Shown: positions 17,751 through 26,231 of the stretch, piece after piece
How positions within the stretch are numbered: the stretch's first letter is position 1
How the letters are laid out: each line of letters starts with the position of its first letter
Origin: PALSA-1353 sp050012375
Lineage (GTDB): Bacteria > Planctomycetota > Phycisphaerae > Tepidisphaerales > Tepidisphaeraceae
Direction: 5' to 3'
DNA length: 64,000 nucleotides
Assembly: GCA_050012375.1 (NCBI GenBank)
Contig: JBEKHH010000025.1
Coordinates: 1 to 64,000, forward strand
Notes under the pieces: model-generated
What the model was told of the DNA's origin: nothing
The model's input: the letters and a program-made list of their open reading frames with translations, nothing else
The model's database searches: none
Program-made: the position numbers and the translations under genes

Positions 17751-18865
17751 GCCAGACCCTCGCACTGATTTGGGACGCGTATCGGGATTTGAATTCCAGG
17801 AGGATGTTCTGGATCGTGCTGATATTGTCGGCGCTGGTGGCAGCATCATTTGCCGCGATCGGGGTGACGAGCACCGGATTCAAGATTTTCACCTGGGAAA
17901 TTCCCTCGCCGATTCTCAACAGCAAAGAGCTGTCGCCCGGCGATTTTTACAAGAGCATATTCCTGAACTACGGGATTGGATTCTGGCTGACGTGGCTGGC
18001 AACGGTGCTGGCGCTGATCTCGACGGCGAGCTTGTTCCCGGATTTTCTCGCGGGCGGCGCGGTCGATTTGTATCTTTCCAAGCCCATCAGCCGGCTCCGG
18101 CTGTTCCTGACGAAATATGCGTGCGGCCTGCTGTTCGTGGGGCTTCAGATCGGCTGCTTTTGCGGGGCGAGCTTTGTAGTGATCGGTTTGCGCGGCGGGG
18201 CGTGGGAGCCGGGGATTTTTCTGGCGGTCCCAATAGTCGTGCTGTTTTTCAGCTACCTGTTCTGCTTCTGCGTTTTGATCGGGGTGTGGACGCGCTCGAC
18301 GGTGGCGGCGGTGCTGCTGACGTTTCTGTTCTGGGTGTTCACGTTCGGGGTGCACACGACGGAGGTGACGCTCCTGACGTTCAAGCTGACGGAAGAATCC
18401 GCGGCGGCGCGCCTCGATAAGCTGATTCAATCCGATCAAGAGCGGCTTGCCAACTGGCAGCGGGCTAAGGCGACGCGGCCCACCACACAAAACAGCGACT
18501 ATGTGACCATGTACCAAAATGACCTCAAGAGCGACCGGGCCAAGCGCCAGGACATGCACGGCTCGTTCGTTCGGCCGCACGCGATTTTTTATGACGTCAA
18601 GACCGTTCTTCCCAAGACCTCGGAAACCGTTGCGCTTCTGGAGCGGATGCTGATCAGCAGCGCCCGGCTGGAACATGTCGCCCGCGATCGTCAGGACGAT
18701 TCGGAAAATTCTTCGGCCGAACTCAACGGCAACCCCATTCCGATGCGGGAGCTTCAGGCCGAAATCCGCAGCCGGAGCGTCGGCTGGATCGTCGGCACGT
18801 CGGTTGGGTTTGAGGCGGTCGTGCTGGCGCTGGCGGCGTGGATATTCTGCCGGCGGGACTACTAA
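17747..18865 (+). CDS. ABC-2 type transporter permease
   Basis: 372 residues from ATG 17747, overlapping the ATP-binding gene by four bases. There are about six or seven hydrophobic segments: around residues 22-42, 85-107, 125-145, 150-170, 180-205 and a final one near 350-368 (GTSVGFEAVVLALAAWIF). A long soluble region (about 220-340), rich in charged residues, lies between the last two and probably faces outside. Together with the preceding ATPase this makes a two-gene exporter. The large external loop resembles the permeases of planctomycete gliding-type ABC systems, but the substrate cannot be read from the sequence. A GC-rich hairpin (18870-18889) directly follows. Confidence 0.88.
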   Translation: MSQTLALIWDAYRDLNSRRMFWIVLILSALVAASFAAIGVTSTGFKIFTWEIPSPILNSKELSPGDFYKSIFLNYGIGFWLTWLATVLALISTASLFPDFLAGGAVDLYLSKPISRLRLFLTKYACGLLFVGLQIGCFCGASFVVIGLRGGAWEPGIFLAVPIVVLFFSYLFCFCVLIGVWTRSTVAAVLLTFLFWVFTFGVHTTEVTLLTFKLTEESAAARLDKLIQSDQERLANWQRAKATRPTTQNSDYVTMYQNDLKSDRAKRQDMHGSFVRPHAIFYDVKTVLPKTSETVALLERMLISSARLEHVARDRQDDSENSSAELNGNPIPMRELQAEIRSRSVGWIVGTSVGFEAVVLALAAWIFCRRDY

Positions 18866-18869
18866 TAAT

Positions 18870-18889
18870 TCCGCCGCGAGGCCGCGGCG
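18870..18889. repeat. GC-rich palindrome after the ABC permease gene
   Basis: CCGCCGCG (18870-18877) pairs with CGCGGCGG (18882-18889) around a four-base loop, then GCTAAACT. There is no T-tract, so it is not a classical terminator. The same sequence, split by a 21-base insert, is at 2775-2828. Confidence 0.6.
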
Positions 18890-18915
18890 GCTAAACTACC
18901 CTTCAGGAGATCTTC

Positions 18916-19872
18916 ATGGCCAAGGTTCGCAAGGCTGTCATCACGGCGGCGGGTCGGGGGACGCGGCAGTATCCCGCTTCGACGGCGGTTCAGAAGGAAA
19001 TGTTTCCGCTGGTCGATCGCGACGGACTGACCAAGCCGATCATCCAGATCATCGGGGAAGAGGCGATCGATTCGGGCATCGAGGCAATCTGCATCATCAC
19101 GCAGCCGGGTGAGGAGAACCAATATCGCGAATATTTTCGCCGGCTCGACAACAGCATGGTCAAGTCGTTTCGCGGGAAGGATTGGGCGCTCTTGGAATCG
19201 GAAAAGCTGGAGGCCTTCGGCGAGCGCCTGCACTTTGCCGAGCAGCACACGCCCGAGGGATTTGGACATGCGGTGTACCAGGCGAAGGAATTCGTCGGCG
19301 ACGATCCGTTTCTCCTGCTTTTAGGGGACCACGTTTACATCAGCGACATCAAGGACCGCTGCGCGCGTCAACTGGTAAACGTCTATGAGAGGAACACGCT
19401 GGAGGCGGTCACCGGCGTTCAGCCGACGCTGGAGCGGCTGCTGCACATGTTCGGGGTGATCCGGGGGGAGGCGATCGAGGCGCAGCGGGGCATCTACAAG
19501 GTAAAGCTCATCGTCGAAAAGCCGTCGATCGAACTGGCGCGGGAGAAGCTGGTGACGCCGGGCCAGCCGGCCGGCAATTACCTGGCGCATTTCGGGATGC
19601 ACGTTTTTTCGCCGCGGATATTCGATTCGCTGGAATACCTGATCAAGAACAACCTTCGGGAAAAGAACGAGATTCAACTCACGGCGGCCCAGGAGCACCT
19701 GCGCCAGCACACGGACCAATACTGGTGCGTGGTGACGCAGGGGCAGCGCTATGACACGGGGATTCCATACGGGCTCATGGAAACGCAGTTGGCGCTAGCG
19801 CTGAGCGGGATTCATCGCGCGGAGATTTGCGAGGCCATCGCCCGGCTTCTGGCCACGCAAGTCAAAAACTGA
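18916..19872 (+). CDS. galU: UTP-glucose-1-phosphate uridylyltransferase
   Basis: 318 residues, the usual GalU length is about 290-320. It makes UDP-glucose from UTP and glucose 1-phosphate for cell-wall and exopolysaccharide synthesis. The nucleotide-binding loop is AAGRGTRQYP (residues 11-20). Supporting motifs are KEMFPLVDRDGLTKPIIQ, LLLGDHVY for the metal-binding aspartate, a VIRGE and KLIVEKPS segment for sugar binding, and YDTGIPYGLMETQL near the C-terminus. The start has AGGAGA eight bases upstream. The loop reads GTRQYP where E. coli GalU has GTRMLP, a common variation. It is not in an operon with the ABC exporter, but a 50-base gap leaves co-transcription possible. Confidence 0.93.
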   Translation: MAKVRKAVITAAGRGTRQYPASTAVQKEMFPLVDRDGLTKPIIQIIGEEAIDSGIEAICIITQPGEENQYREYFRRLDNSMVKSFRGKDWALLESEKLEAFGERLHFAEQHTPEGFGHAVYQAKEFVGDDPFLLLLGDHVYISDIKDRCARQLVNVYERNTLEAVTGVQPTLERLLHMFGVIRGEAIEAQRGIYKVKLIVEKPSIELAREKLVTPGQPAGNYLAHFGMHVFSPRIFDSLEYLIKNNLREKNEIQLTAAQEHLRQHTDQYWCVVTQGQRYDTGIPYGLMETQLALALSGIHRAEICEAIARLLATQVKN

Positions 19873-19968
19873 GTGGTCCTTTAGCGCACAAACTGCCGAT
19901 ACCACTTTTGTAGCTTATCAAATTCGAGCATAACGAATGGGCGGATGCCCTGGAAGGACCGGTGATCC

Positions 19969-20658
19969 GTGAGCGAAATCGTTGGGAGCAACGCTATCGC
20001 TGATTTTGTTCGTCAGAACGATTCGGGTTCGCGGCAAGTGAAGTACCAAGACGGCCAGGCCGTTTTCGAGCCGAGGGACCGGGCGACGGAGTTTTTCGTC
20101 GCGGAGTCCGGGGAGATTCGTCTGTTTGAAGTGGGGGCCCACGGCGCTCGCCGGCTGCTGGATATTATCGGTCCCGGGCAATGCTTCGGCTTCGCCTCTT
20201 TGGGGAGAATTCCGCTTTACGAGAATTTGGCGATTTCCGTGGGCAATTCCTCGGCGTGGGTCATCGCGGCGGACCGGCTGCGGGAAATCATCCTGGGCCA
20301 CGGCGAGCTGGCGCTGCAGTTTGTTGAAAGCATGACGCGGCAACTACAAGACGCCTGGAACGAAGGAAGCCATTTCGTGTTCGAGGATTGCCGTCTTCGG
20401 CTGATCAAAACGCTGCTGCGGTTCAAGAACACGCCGGCGGCACGGGCGGTTCCGGGCGGGGTTGAATTGCGGATGACGCACGCACAACTGGCGCAGGCGG
20501 TGGGCGTCGCGCGGGAAACGATCAGTTTGTGTCTGACGCAGTTGCGGCGGGAGAACCTGGTTCAAACGCGCCGAAACCGCGTGCTCTATAATCCCGATCG
20601 CCTTCAGCCATTTGATCCGCAGCCGGAATTCATCCCTGAACTAGCGATTGCGGGTTAG
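19969..20658 (+). CDS. Crp/Fnr-family transcriptional regulator
   Basis: 229 residues from GTG 19969. Residues about 25-135 form the cyclic-nucleotide-binding beta-roll (FFVAESGEIRLFEVG, IIGPGQCFGF), and 140-215 the Crp-type winged helix. The recognition region is MTHAQLAQAVGVARETISLCLTQLRRENLV. Residues that bind cAMP in Crp (the RxS pair) are not clearly present, and the cysteines needed for an Fnr iron-sulphur cluster are absent, so the ligand is unknown. The 3' end overlaps the convergent GGDEF gene by 29 bases, which makes antisense interference between the two plausible. Confidence 0.9.
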   Translation: MSEIVGSNAIADFVRQNDSGSRQVKYQDGQAVFEPRDRATEFFVAESGEIRLFEVGAHGARRLLDIIGPGQCFGFASLGRIPLYENLAISVGNSSAWVIAADRLREIILGHGELALQFVESMTRQLQDAWNEGSHFVFEDCRLRLIKTLLRFKNTPAARAVPGGVELRMTHAQLAQAVGVARETISLCLTQLRRENLVQTRRNRVLYNPDRLQPFDPQPEFIPELAIAG

Positions 20659-21658
20659 CCATTGCCCCCGGCTCGTGAGCCGCCGGCTCGTGGATGACAA
20701 GGCGGTTTCGCCCCAATTCCTTGGCCTGATAAAGCGCCTGATCGGCCAGGACGGTCAATTGATCGGCAGCGCTAGGGGCGTTGGCCTTTCTGGATGCGAT
20801 GCCGGCGGACATGGTTACGCCATCGTTGTGCCGAAGAACCCGCGCCGAGCCCTGTCGGAATTCGTCGCGTATGCGTTGGGTGACGCTGGCGGCTTCCTGG
20901 GCCGAGGCGTGGGGCAGGAGCAGGACGAATTCGTCTCCGCCATATCGTGCGGCGACGTCCATCTTTCGCATGCTGGCGAAGATGACTTTCCCGGCGACGG
21001 AAAGGAGCTGATCGCCGATGGCGTGTCCGTGCTTGTCGTTCAGTTGCTTGTAGCCGTCGAGGTCGATCATGACGCAGGAGAGGTCGCTGTCCATGCGTTC
21101 GCTCTCGGCAAACATTTGATCGAGGACACGATTGAAGTGGCGACGATTGCACAGGCCGGTCAGGGCATCGGTGGCGGCGAGTTCCTCAACCATCTTCAGC
21201 GACCTTTCAAGCTGGGCGTTTTTGTCGCGCACGTCGCGCAGGGCGCGATCGACTTCGGCGCGGAGTTTCTGGTTTTCGGCGTAGAGCTTGGCGACGGTCA
21301 GGTTCTTCTCGACGACCAGCGGAATGGTGAAGAGGTAGTCCCCGAATTTGACGACATAATCCATGGCCCCGCGGCGGATGGCCTCGGCGGCCATCTGCCC
21401 GACGTTTTCACCCGTGACCATGATGACGGGGGTGGTGCATCTCTGGTGGATCTTCTCCAGCAAATCCATTCCGCTGATGTCCGGGAGATTGAAATCGGTG
21501 AGAATGAGGTCGAAGGCGGCGAGGTCCAACTGCAACGCCGCCGCGCCGCACTCAACCGCCTTGACGGTGGTGGCGCCAAAATGTTCCTCGAGCGTTTCAA
21601 CGATCAGTTGCCGCTGATCGGGATCGTCTTCCACGATAAGCAGATGGATGTTTTCCAT
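20630..21658 (-). CDS. Response regulator diguanylate cyclase (REC-GGDEF)
   Basis: 342 residues. The receiver domain (1-118) has acidic residues D11-D12, the phospho-acceptor D55 (LILTDFNLPD) and K104. A coiled-coil signalling helix (about 125-160) leads to a GGDEF domain (165-325). The active-site motif is intact, G240-F244 (ARYGGDEF), and an inhibitory I-site RKMD (231-234) stands the usual five residues upstream. It should make cyclic di-GMP when phosphorylated and be product-inhibited. It is the third gene of a kinase / receiver / cyclase run on the minus strand, 69 bases after the single-domain regulator. Confidence 0.95.
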   Translation of the reverse strand: MENIHLLIVEDDPDQRQLIVETLEEHFGATTVKAVECGAAALQLDLAAFDLILTDFNLPDISGMDLLEKIHQRCTTPVIMVTGENVGQMAAEAIRRGAMDYVVKFGDYLFTIPLVVEKNLTVAKLYAENQKLRAEVDRALRDVRDKNAQLERSLKMVEELAATDALTGLCNRRHFNRVLDQMFAESERMDSDLSCVMIDLDGYKQLNDKHGHAIGDQLLSVAGKVIFASMRKMDVAARYGGDEFVLLLPHASAQEAASVTQRIRDEFRQGSARVLRHNDGVTMSAGIASRKANAPSAADQLTVLADQALYQAKELGRNRLVIHEPAAHEPGAMANPQSLVQG

Positions 21659-21727
21659 GGTAAAAGAGTTCGATTCCTTTGGCGTCTTATCGGCCGGTTC
21701 GCCCGCAAGGTGAAGGGCCGGCGCGAT

Positions 21728-22246
21728 TTATCGGCGGCACTGTTCCGGCGGCAAATGATGTTCCGGATATTGATGGATGGTGAGCCAATAATTGGCGCTC
21801 GTCAGGACCACCTTGAGGAGCTGCTCGGCGCTGGCGGGCTTGAGGGTATAGCTGTTGGCGCCCGCCTCGGCGGCTTTGCGCATCTGCAATTCATCGCTCA
21901 CCCCCGTGATCATTACAACCGGTATATCCCGCAAATTCGGAGCGGCTTTGATCGCCTTGAGCACGTCCTGGCCGTTCAAGCCGGGCATTTCGATATCCAG
22001 GTAGATCAGCCCCGGCTTTGGGGCGTGGGCCCATGATCCTCGCCGGTGGAGGAAATCCAGGGCCTCGTTTCCATCGGCGACCTCGAAGACACGGTTGCGT
22101 ACCTTGGATTGAGAGATGGCGTCGCGGATGAGCAGGCGGCAATCCTGGTCATCGTCCACGATCAGGATCGTGATGCCCTCTTTGGGATGCGCGGCCTCGG
22201 AGGCGAAATCGCGCGGACTCTGTTTCGTTGACGCCGGGGCGTTCAT
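21728..22246 (-). CDS. Single-domain response regulator (REC)
   Basis: 172 residues: a receiver domain (about 25-145) with a short N-terminal extension and no output domain. Acidic residues D31-D33, phospho-acceptor D84 (IYLDIEMPG), Thr in MITG and K136 (SYTLKP) are all present. The start codon overlaps the stop of the histidine kinase gene (ATGA, 22243-22246), so the two are translationally coupled and this is the likely first phosphate acceptor of that kinase. It may relay phosphate or act by binding a partner, as in CheY-like proteins. Confidence 0.93.
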   Translation of the reverse strand: MNAPASTKQSPRDFASEAAHPKEGITILIVDDDQDCRLLIRDAISQSKVRNRVFEVADGNEALDFLHRRGSWAHAPKPGLIYLDIEMPGLNGQDVLKAIKAAPNLRDIPVVMITGVSDELQMRKAAEAGANSYTLKPASAEQLLKVVLTSANYWLTIHQYPEHHLPPEQCRR

Positions 22247-23898
22247 TTGGCACCGCTCAGTTCCGGCTGTGCGGCCGGCACATATTGTCCATTGATGGTG
22301 AACTTAAAAGTGCTTCCTTGGCCCGGTTCGCTTTGGACGCGGATGCTCCCGCTGTAGGTCTCGACGATGCTCTTGACGCTGGAGAGGCCGACGCCCTTGC
22401 CGGCGATATTCCGCGACGCCGAATTCTTCCCGCGGCGGAAAACGTAGAACACCTTGGCCTGATCCTCGGCGTCGATTCCCATGCCGGTGTCGCGGACGTA
22501 GAACTCGGCTTCGGTGGGATGCACCTCGCATCCGACGTGAATCTCGCGCACCGGGCCGTCTCCCATGTATTTGATCGCGTTGTCGATCAGGTTCTGGAAT
22601 ACCTGGCGGAAGCGGGAGCGCTCGCCATGCAGGACGGGCAGCGGCGTATCGACGATGAACGTGATTTGCCTGCCGCGCAGATCGCTTTCGAACAATCCCT
22701 CAACCTCGGCCACGAGGCTGGCGGTTTCCACCATTTCCATTTTTTCGCGGCGCGTTTTGATCCTCGAGAGTTCCAGCAATTCGGAGATCAAATCGGTTTC
22801 CACATCGACGTTCTTCTGAATGCGCTGCAAGCGGTGGACGATTTCGTCGTCGAAGCGGTCGCGGTGCTTCATCAGGAGCATCGCGGCCATGCCGCTGATG
22901 TTCCGCAAGGGAGCGTTGAGGTCGTGGCTGACGGCGCGGAGGAAATCCTCCTTCTCGGCGATTTCGCTGCTGAGCCGCTGGTTGGCCATCTCAAGCTGGG
23001 CGGTGCGCTGGACGACTTTTCGCTCGAGTTCGTCGTTGATTTCGAGCAGGTCCTGCTGCTGGCGCTTGACGGTTTGGATCATGGCATTGAAGGAGCGAGC
23101 CAAATCGCCGATGGCATCGGCACGATCGATGGCGACGGCGGTGTCCAGATCGCCGTCGGCGATGCGGTTGGTGGCCTCGACCAATTGGCGGATGGGACGA
23201 AAAAGGCGGTGCACCAGGAGATAGGCGGCGGGAAGTGTAATCAGGACCGTTACGCAGCCAATGCCCAGGGCGAAATAATTCGCCCGCTGGACCTGCGACT
23301 CCTCCTGTTCGGGCGAGATGCCCACGGCCACAAAGCCCACCAGCCGCGATTTTCCGGCCGATTCCAGGCCAAGCACCGGCAGGCAGACCTCCAGGCAATC
23401 TCCGAAGGGGGTGGAGGTTTCGCGATGCACGCGCGTCAGCGACGCGATGTCCACTCTCGAGAGGAAGGCGAGATCGGATCTCGAAATGGAGCCTCGGTCC
23501 GCCAGGGCGATGTTGTTTCCGGCGTCATTGTAAAAGGCGATGAACAGGACATTTCGGGTTTTGAGCAGAGCGTTGCCCATGAGTTGGAGCGTCGGCACAT
23601 CGCCGGCGGAGATGGCCTCGCGAGAAGCCATGGAAAGGGTGTAAGCGGTTTGCCGGGCCTGTTCGCCCATCATTCCCGTGACCTGCTGGTCGATCCGCGA
23701 AGCCCAAAGCCAGGAAGTGGCGCCGATGGAGGCGGTCAACAGCGCCATCACGGCGATGATGCACTTTGATTCCAGGGCAAGCCCGGCGCGAAATCGCGCA
23801 ATCCTCGCCAGCGGCGATGGTGAATCGCTCGATCCCGTCGGGGTATTTTGTTTAGCCAAGTCCATCGATGGAGGCGGCATGGGCCGCATCCAATTCAT
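22243..23898 (-). CDS. Membrane-bound sensor histidine kinase
   Basis: About 551 residues. The open frame could start at TTG 23955, but that would abut the divergent gene; ATGs at 23898, 23889, 23880 and 23865 are more likely and I use the first. Transmembrane helices near residues 47-67 and 200-220 flank a periplasmic sensor of about 130 residues. Next come a HAMP linker (HRLFRPIRQLVEATNRIADG), a coiled coil, a HisKA domain with the phospho-accepting His in AVSHDLNAPLRNISG, and a HATPase domain with N box (FQNLIDNAIKYM), G1 (DTGMGID) and G2 (GKGVGLSSVKSIVE). It autophosphorylates in response to an unknown extracellular signal and should signal to the coupled receiver and then to the cyclase. 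Confidence 0.92.
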   Translation of the reverse strand: MNWMRPMPPPSMDLAKQNTPTGSSDSPSPLARIARFRAGLALESKCIIAVMALLTASIGATSWLWASRIDQQVTGMMGEQARQTAYTLSMASREAISAGDVPTLQLMGNALLKTRNVLFIAFYNDAGNNIALADRGSISRSDLAFLSRVDIASLTRVHRETSTPFGDCLEVCLPVLGLESAGKSRLVGFVAVGISPEQEESQVQRANYFALGIGCVTVLITLPAAYLLVHRLFRPIRQLVEATNRIADGDLDTAVAIDRADAIGDLARSFNAMIQTVKRQQQDLLEINDELERKVVQRTAQLEMANQRLSSEIAEKEDFLRAVSHDLNAPLRNISGMAAMLLMKHRDRFDDEIVHRLQRIQKNVDVETDLISELLELSRIKTRREKMEMVETASLVAEVEGLFESDLRGRQITFIVDTPLPVLHGERSRFRQVFQNLIDNAIKYMGDGPVREIHVGCEVHPTEAEFYVRDTGMGIDAEDQAKVFYVFRRGKNSASRNIAGKGVGLSSVKSIVETYSGSIRVQSEPGQGSTFKFTINGQYVPAAQPELSGAK

Positions 23899-23960
23899 CG
23901 TCGCGATGCAATTTCGAGTTAAGATGGATCGAAGGTACGATCTGCAACGAGCCAAGATTT

Positions 23961-24731
23961 ATGGGACAGTTGAGCGACCCGGCTTTGGTGGAACTTTCGG
24001 CGGATGCGACGTGGCCGGCGGAAGAGAACGAGCCGCTGGGTCCGTGGCGGCTGCGCGCCACCCGGGGATACTCCCATCGAGCCAACTCCGTGCGAACGGT
24101 CTGCGCCGAGGGGGGCGGGCCGGTGCATGTTTCCTGGCTCGAACTCATCACCGAGGCCGAAGCATTCTATCGCCAGCGGCATTTGCCGGCGATTTTCCAT
24201 ATTTCCCCGGCAACGGCGCCTGGCGATCTCGATCGGCTGCTGGATGAGCGCGGATACGACCTCGGGCATTCGGCCGAGGTCTGGTCGGCCGATCCGGGCG
24301 AGGTTCGGGATGCGACCGAGCGCGGCGGCGCCCTCGGCCAGATCGTTGAGCGAAATTCCCCGGATGCGGCATGGCTGGCGTGCGCGTGGGACGAGCACAT
24401 TGGTCCGGGGAATGTCCGCGAGGAAATTTGTCGCCGCGTTCCTTCGCCGCGCGTTTTTGCCGTGGTTGTCGAGGGAAACGAACCGGTCGCGCGGGTCCTT
24501 GGGACGGTTCATGGCGGCGTGGGTTGGGTTTACTGCATGGCCAGCGTCCCGGATCGCCAGCGCCGCGGGCATGCCACGCGACTTTTGAATTCGCTGGCCC
24601 AGTGGACGCTGGCCAGTGGCGGAAAGACGCTGTGCCTTCAGGTGATGGCCGAAAACACGCCGGCGCGCAAGCTCTATGCGAAGGCGACGTTCCGGAAGCA
24701 ATACGACTATCATTACCGAGTGCGGCGATGA
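23961..24731 (+). CDS. GNAT-family N-acetyltransferase
   Basis: 256 residues from ATG 23961. The N-terminal half (about 1-120) is typical of double-GNAT or YjdJ-like proteins (LGPWRLRATRGYSHRANSV, then RHLPAIFHIS). The C-terminal half is the catalytic GNAT fold: VFAVVVEGNEPVARVLGTV strands, then motif A, VPDRQRRGHATRLLNSL, which binds the acetyl-CoA pyrophosphate, and QVMAENTPARKLYAKATF. Acetyl transfer to a small amine or a protein N-terminus is expected; the substrate is unknown. It is divergent from the histidine kinase. Confidence 0.87.
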   Translation: MGQLSDPALVELSADATWPAEENEPLGPWRLRATRGYSHRANSVRTVCAEGGGPVHVSWLELITEAEAFYRQRHLPAIFHISPATAPGDLDRLLDERGYDLGHSAEVWSADPGEVRDATERGGALGQIVERNSPDAAWLACAWDEHIGPGNVREEICRRVPSPRVFAVVVEGNEPVARVLGTVHGGVGWVYCMASVPDRQRRGHATRLLNSLAQWTLASGGKTLCLQVMAENTPARKLYAKATFRKQYDYHYRVRR

Positions 24732-24812
24732 GGTATCCCGCCCGAGCGTGGCCATTTAACAATTGATTCGCACGACGGTTCGGCTAAGGTGTTGGAAGAT
24801 ACGGGAGCGTGT

Positions 24813-25436
24813 ATGGATGGATTGCCCGGGTTGGTTGGTCAATATGCGACGATACTTGCCGATCCGCCGTGGCGGTTTCAAAACCGTACGGGCAAGGTTG
24901 CGCCTGAGCATGTCCGCCTTCGCAGATATGAGACAATGAGCATCGAAGAGATCTGTGCGCTGCCTGTCGCGGCACATGCCGCCAACCCGTCGCACCTTTA
25001 CCTTTGGGTGCCTAATGCGCTTCTTCCATGGGGCCTGCGGGTCATGGAGGCATGGGGCTTCAAATACAGGGCCAATGTCGTTTGGTACAAGGTCCGCAAA
25101 GACGGTGGGCCGGACGGCCGGGGCGTCGGATTTTATTTCCGCAATGTGACGGAAATCTTGCTGTTTGGCACACGTGGCAAGATGCGCACGCTGGCCCCTG
25201 GGCGGCGGCAGGTAAACATCATCGCAACCCGTAAGCGGGAACACTCTCGCAAGCCATCGGCGGTTTATGACCTCATTGAACGGTGCAGCCCCGGGCCACA
25301 CCTCGAACTATTCGCGCGGGAACGGGTCAAGGGGTGGAAGCAGTGGGGTAACGAAGTGGACAGTTATGTGGACAAGCGCAAGGCTAATCCAATGTACGAT
25401 AGCGATGAGTCCAGCGCCTATTTATTCGCGTCATAG
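24813..25436 (+). CDS. MT-A70-family DNA adenine methyltransferase
   Basis: 207 residues from ATG 24813 (GGAG six bases upstream); a GTG at 24789 would add eight residues. Catalytic motif IV is DPPW in YATILADPPWRF (about residues 16-19), typical of the MT-A70/Ime4-like family that methylates the N6 of adenine. LYLWVPNALLPWGLRVMEAWGFKYRANVVWYK and a C-terminal GPHLELFARERVKGW segment complete the family pattern. It converges on, and overlaps by 19 bases, a BglII-type endonuclease gene, so it is best read as the protective methylase of a type II restriction-modification system. Confidence 0.9.
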   Translation: MDGLPGLVGQYATILADPPWRFQNRTGKVAPEHVRLRRYETMSIEEICALPVAAHAANPSHLYLWVPNALLPWGLRVMEAWGFKYRANVVWYKVRKDGGPDGRGVGFYFRNVTEILLFGTRGKMRTLAPGRRQVNIIATRKREHSRKPSAVYDLIERCSPGPHLELFARERVKGWKQWGNEVDSYVDKRKANPMYDSDESSAYLFAS

Positions 25437-26026
25437 CATCCCGGCGTGATGCCTACCGCCAGTACGGGACAGCCGCCAGCGCCGCCACCGTCGATCTTTG
25501 GCAGCAATTTATTCCAGTGTGTGGTCGAATTACCGTACTTCGTCCCGATGCCAAGGTCGTCAAAGATCGCCTGCAACTCTGAAACGCGCGTGATAATCAC
25601 GCCCGCCGAAACTACCCTGAGCTGATGCAAGAGGCGGAAGTTGTTCAAGTCGCGGTCGTAGAACTCCGTCTTGTTGTTCCACTCCACTTCAATAGCCACT
25701 CCGGCCTTGAAGTTGTCGATCCGGTGTGTCGGTACGTCGATTTCTTCTCCGTCAACGCGGATGCCAATATCAAACTGGTGCTCTTTCCAGCCCCGCTGAT
25801 TTAAATATCCGTCCATCTGCTGCGGTATTTGCGATCGGCCACCGCCACCAATGACGATAGCGCTCTTCTTCAGGCGGAAGTCTCGTAAACACCCTAGCAG
25901 ATCCTGCCATTGTTCCGGGAAATCGGTTGCCAAAACCGCGGCGGCGTGGTTCCACTCTTTGAAGCGGTATCGCTTCGCCAGGTCATTCGGTATGGAGTCG
26001 GGCCCCATACGGCGTGATGAGACCAC
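25418..26026 (-). CDS. BglII-family type II restriction endonuclease
   Basis: 202 residues. A PD-(D/E)XK-type nuclease is indicated by VGIRVDGEEIDVPTHRID followed by AIEVEWNNKTEFYDRDL and FRLLHQLRVVSAGVIITR; the EVEWNNK strand and the following D..F..LH segment are what I recognise from the BglII/BstYI family. The fold binds and cuts short palindromes, in that family GATC-centred ones, but the specificity here is unproven. It overlaps the MT-A70 gene tail to tail by 19 bases. ATG or GTG near 26026 starts the frame; no strong ribosome site is seen, which would fit low nuclease expression. Length fits the family (about 200-220). Confidence 0.82.
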   Translation of the reverse strand: MVSSRRMGPDSIPNDLAKRYRFKEWNHAAAVLATDFPEQWQDLLGCLRDFRLKKSAIVIGGGGRSQIPQQMDGYLNQRGWKEHQFDIGIRVDGEEIDVPTHRIDNFKAGVAIEVEWNNKTEFYDRDLNNFRLLHQLRVVSAGVIITRVSELQAIFDDLGIGTKYGNSTTHWNKLLPKIDGGGAGGCPVLAVGITPGCYDANK

Positions 26027-26231
26027 AAACCGGATCAGCGGTCAAAATTTCGGATCGGGATCCGGCCGGCGCTGAGGCGCCCTTGTTCAGCTTGTTCGGT
26101 TGGGTATACTTCCGGTCCTTGCCCGGCATGCCTCAAAACCATGCCGAGCGGTTCCGGCGCGTAAGACGGCCGCTTTCGCGGCTGCCGCGCATGTTTTGAG
26201 ACGGGCGTTTGGCCCGTGGAAAGTTCCTCAC

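Noticed and set aside
25469..25482. Second copy of the GGGACAGCCGCC repeat seen at 1458-1530.
   Set aside because: Only 12 bases match, with no inverted partner, and they lie in the coding end of the BglII-type nuclease (a Gly/Ala-rich stretch).
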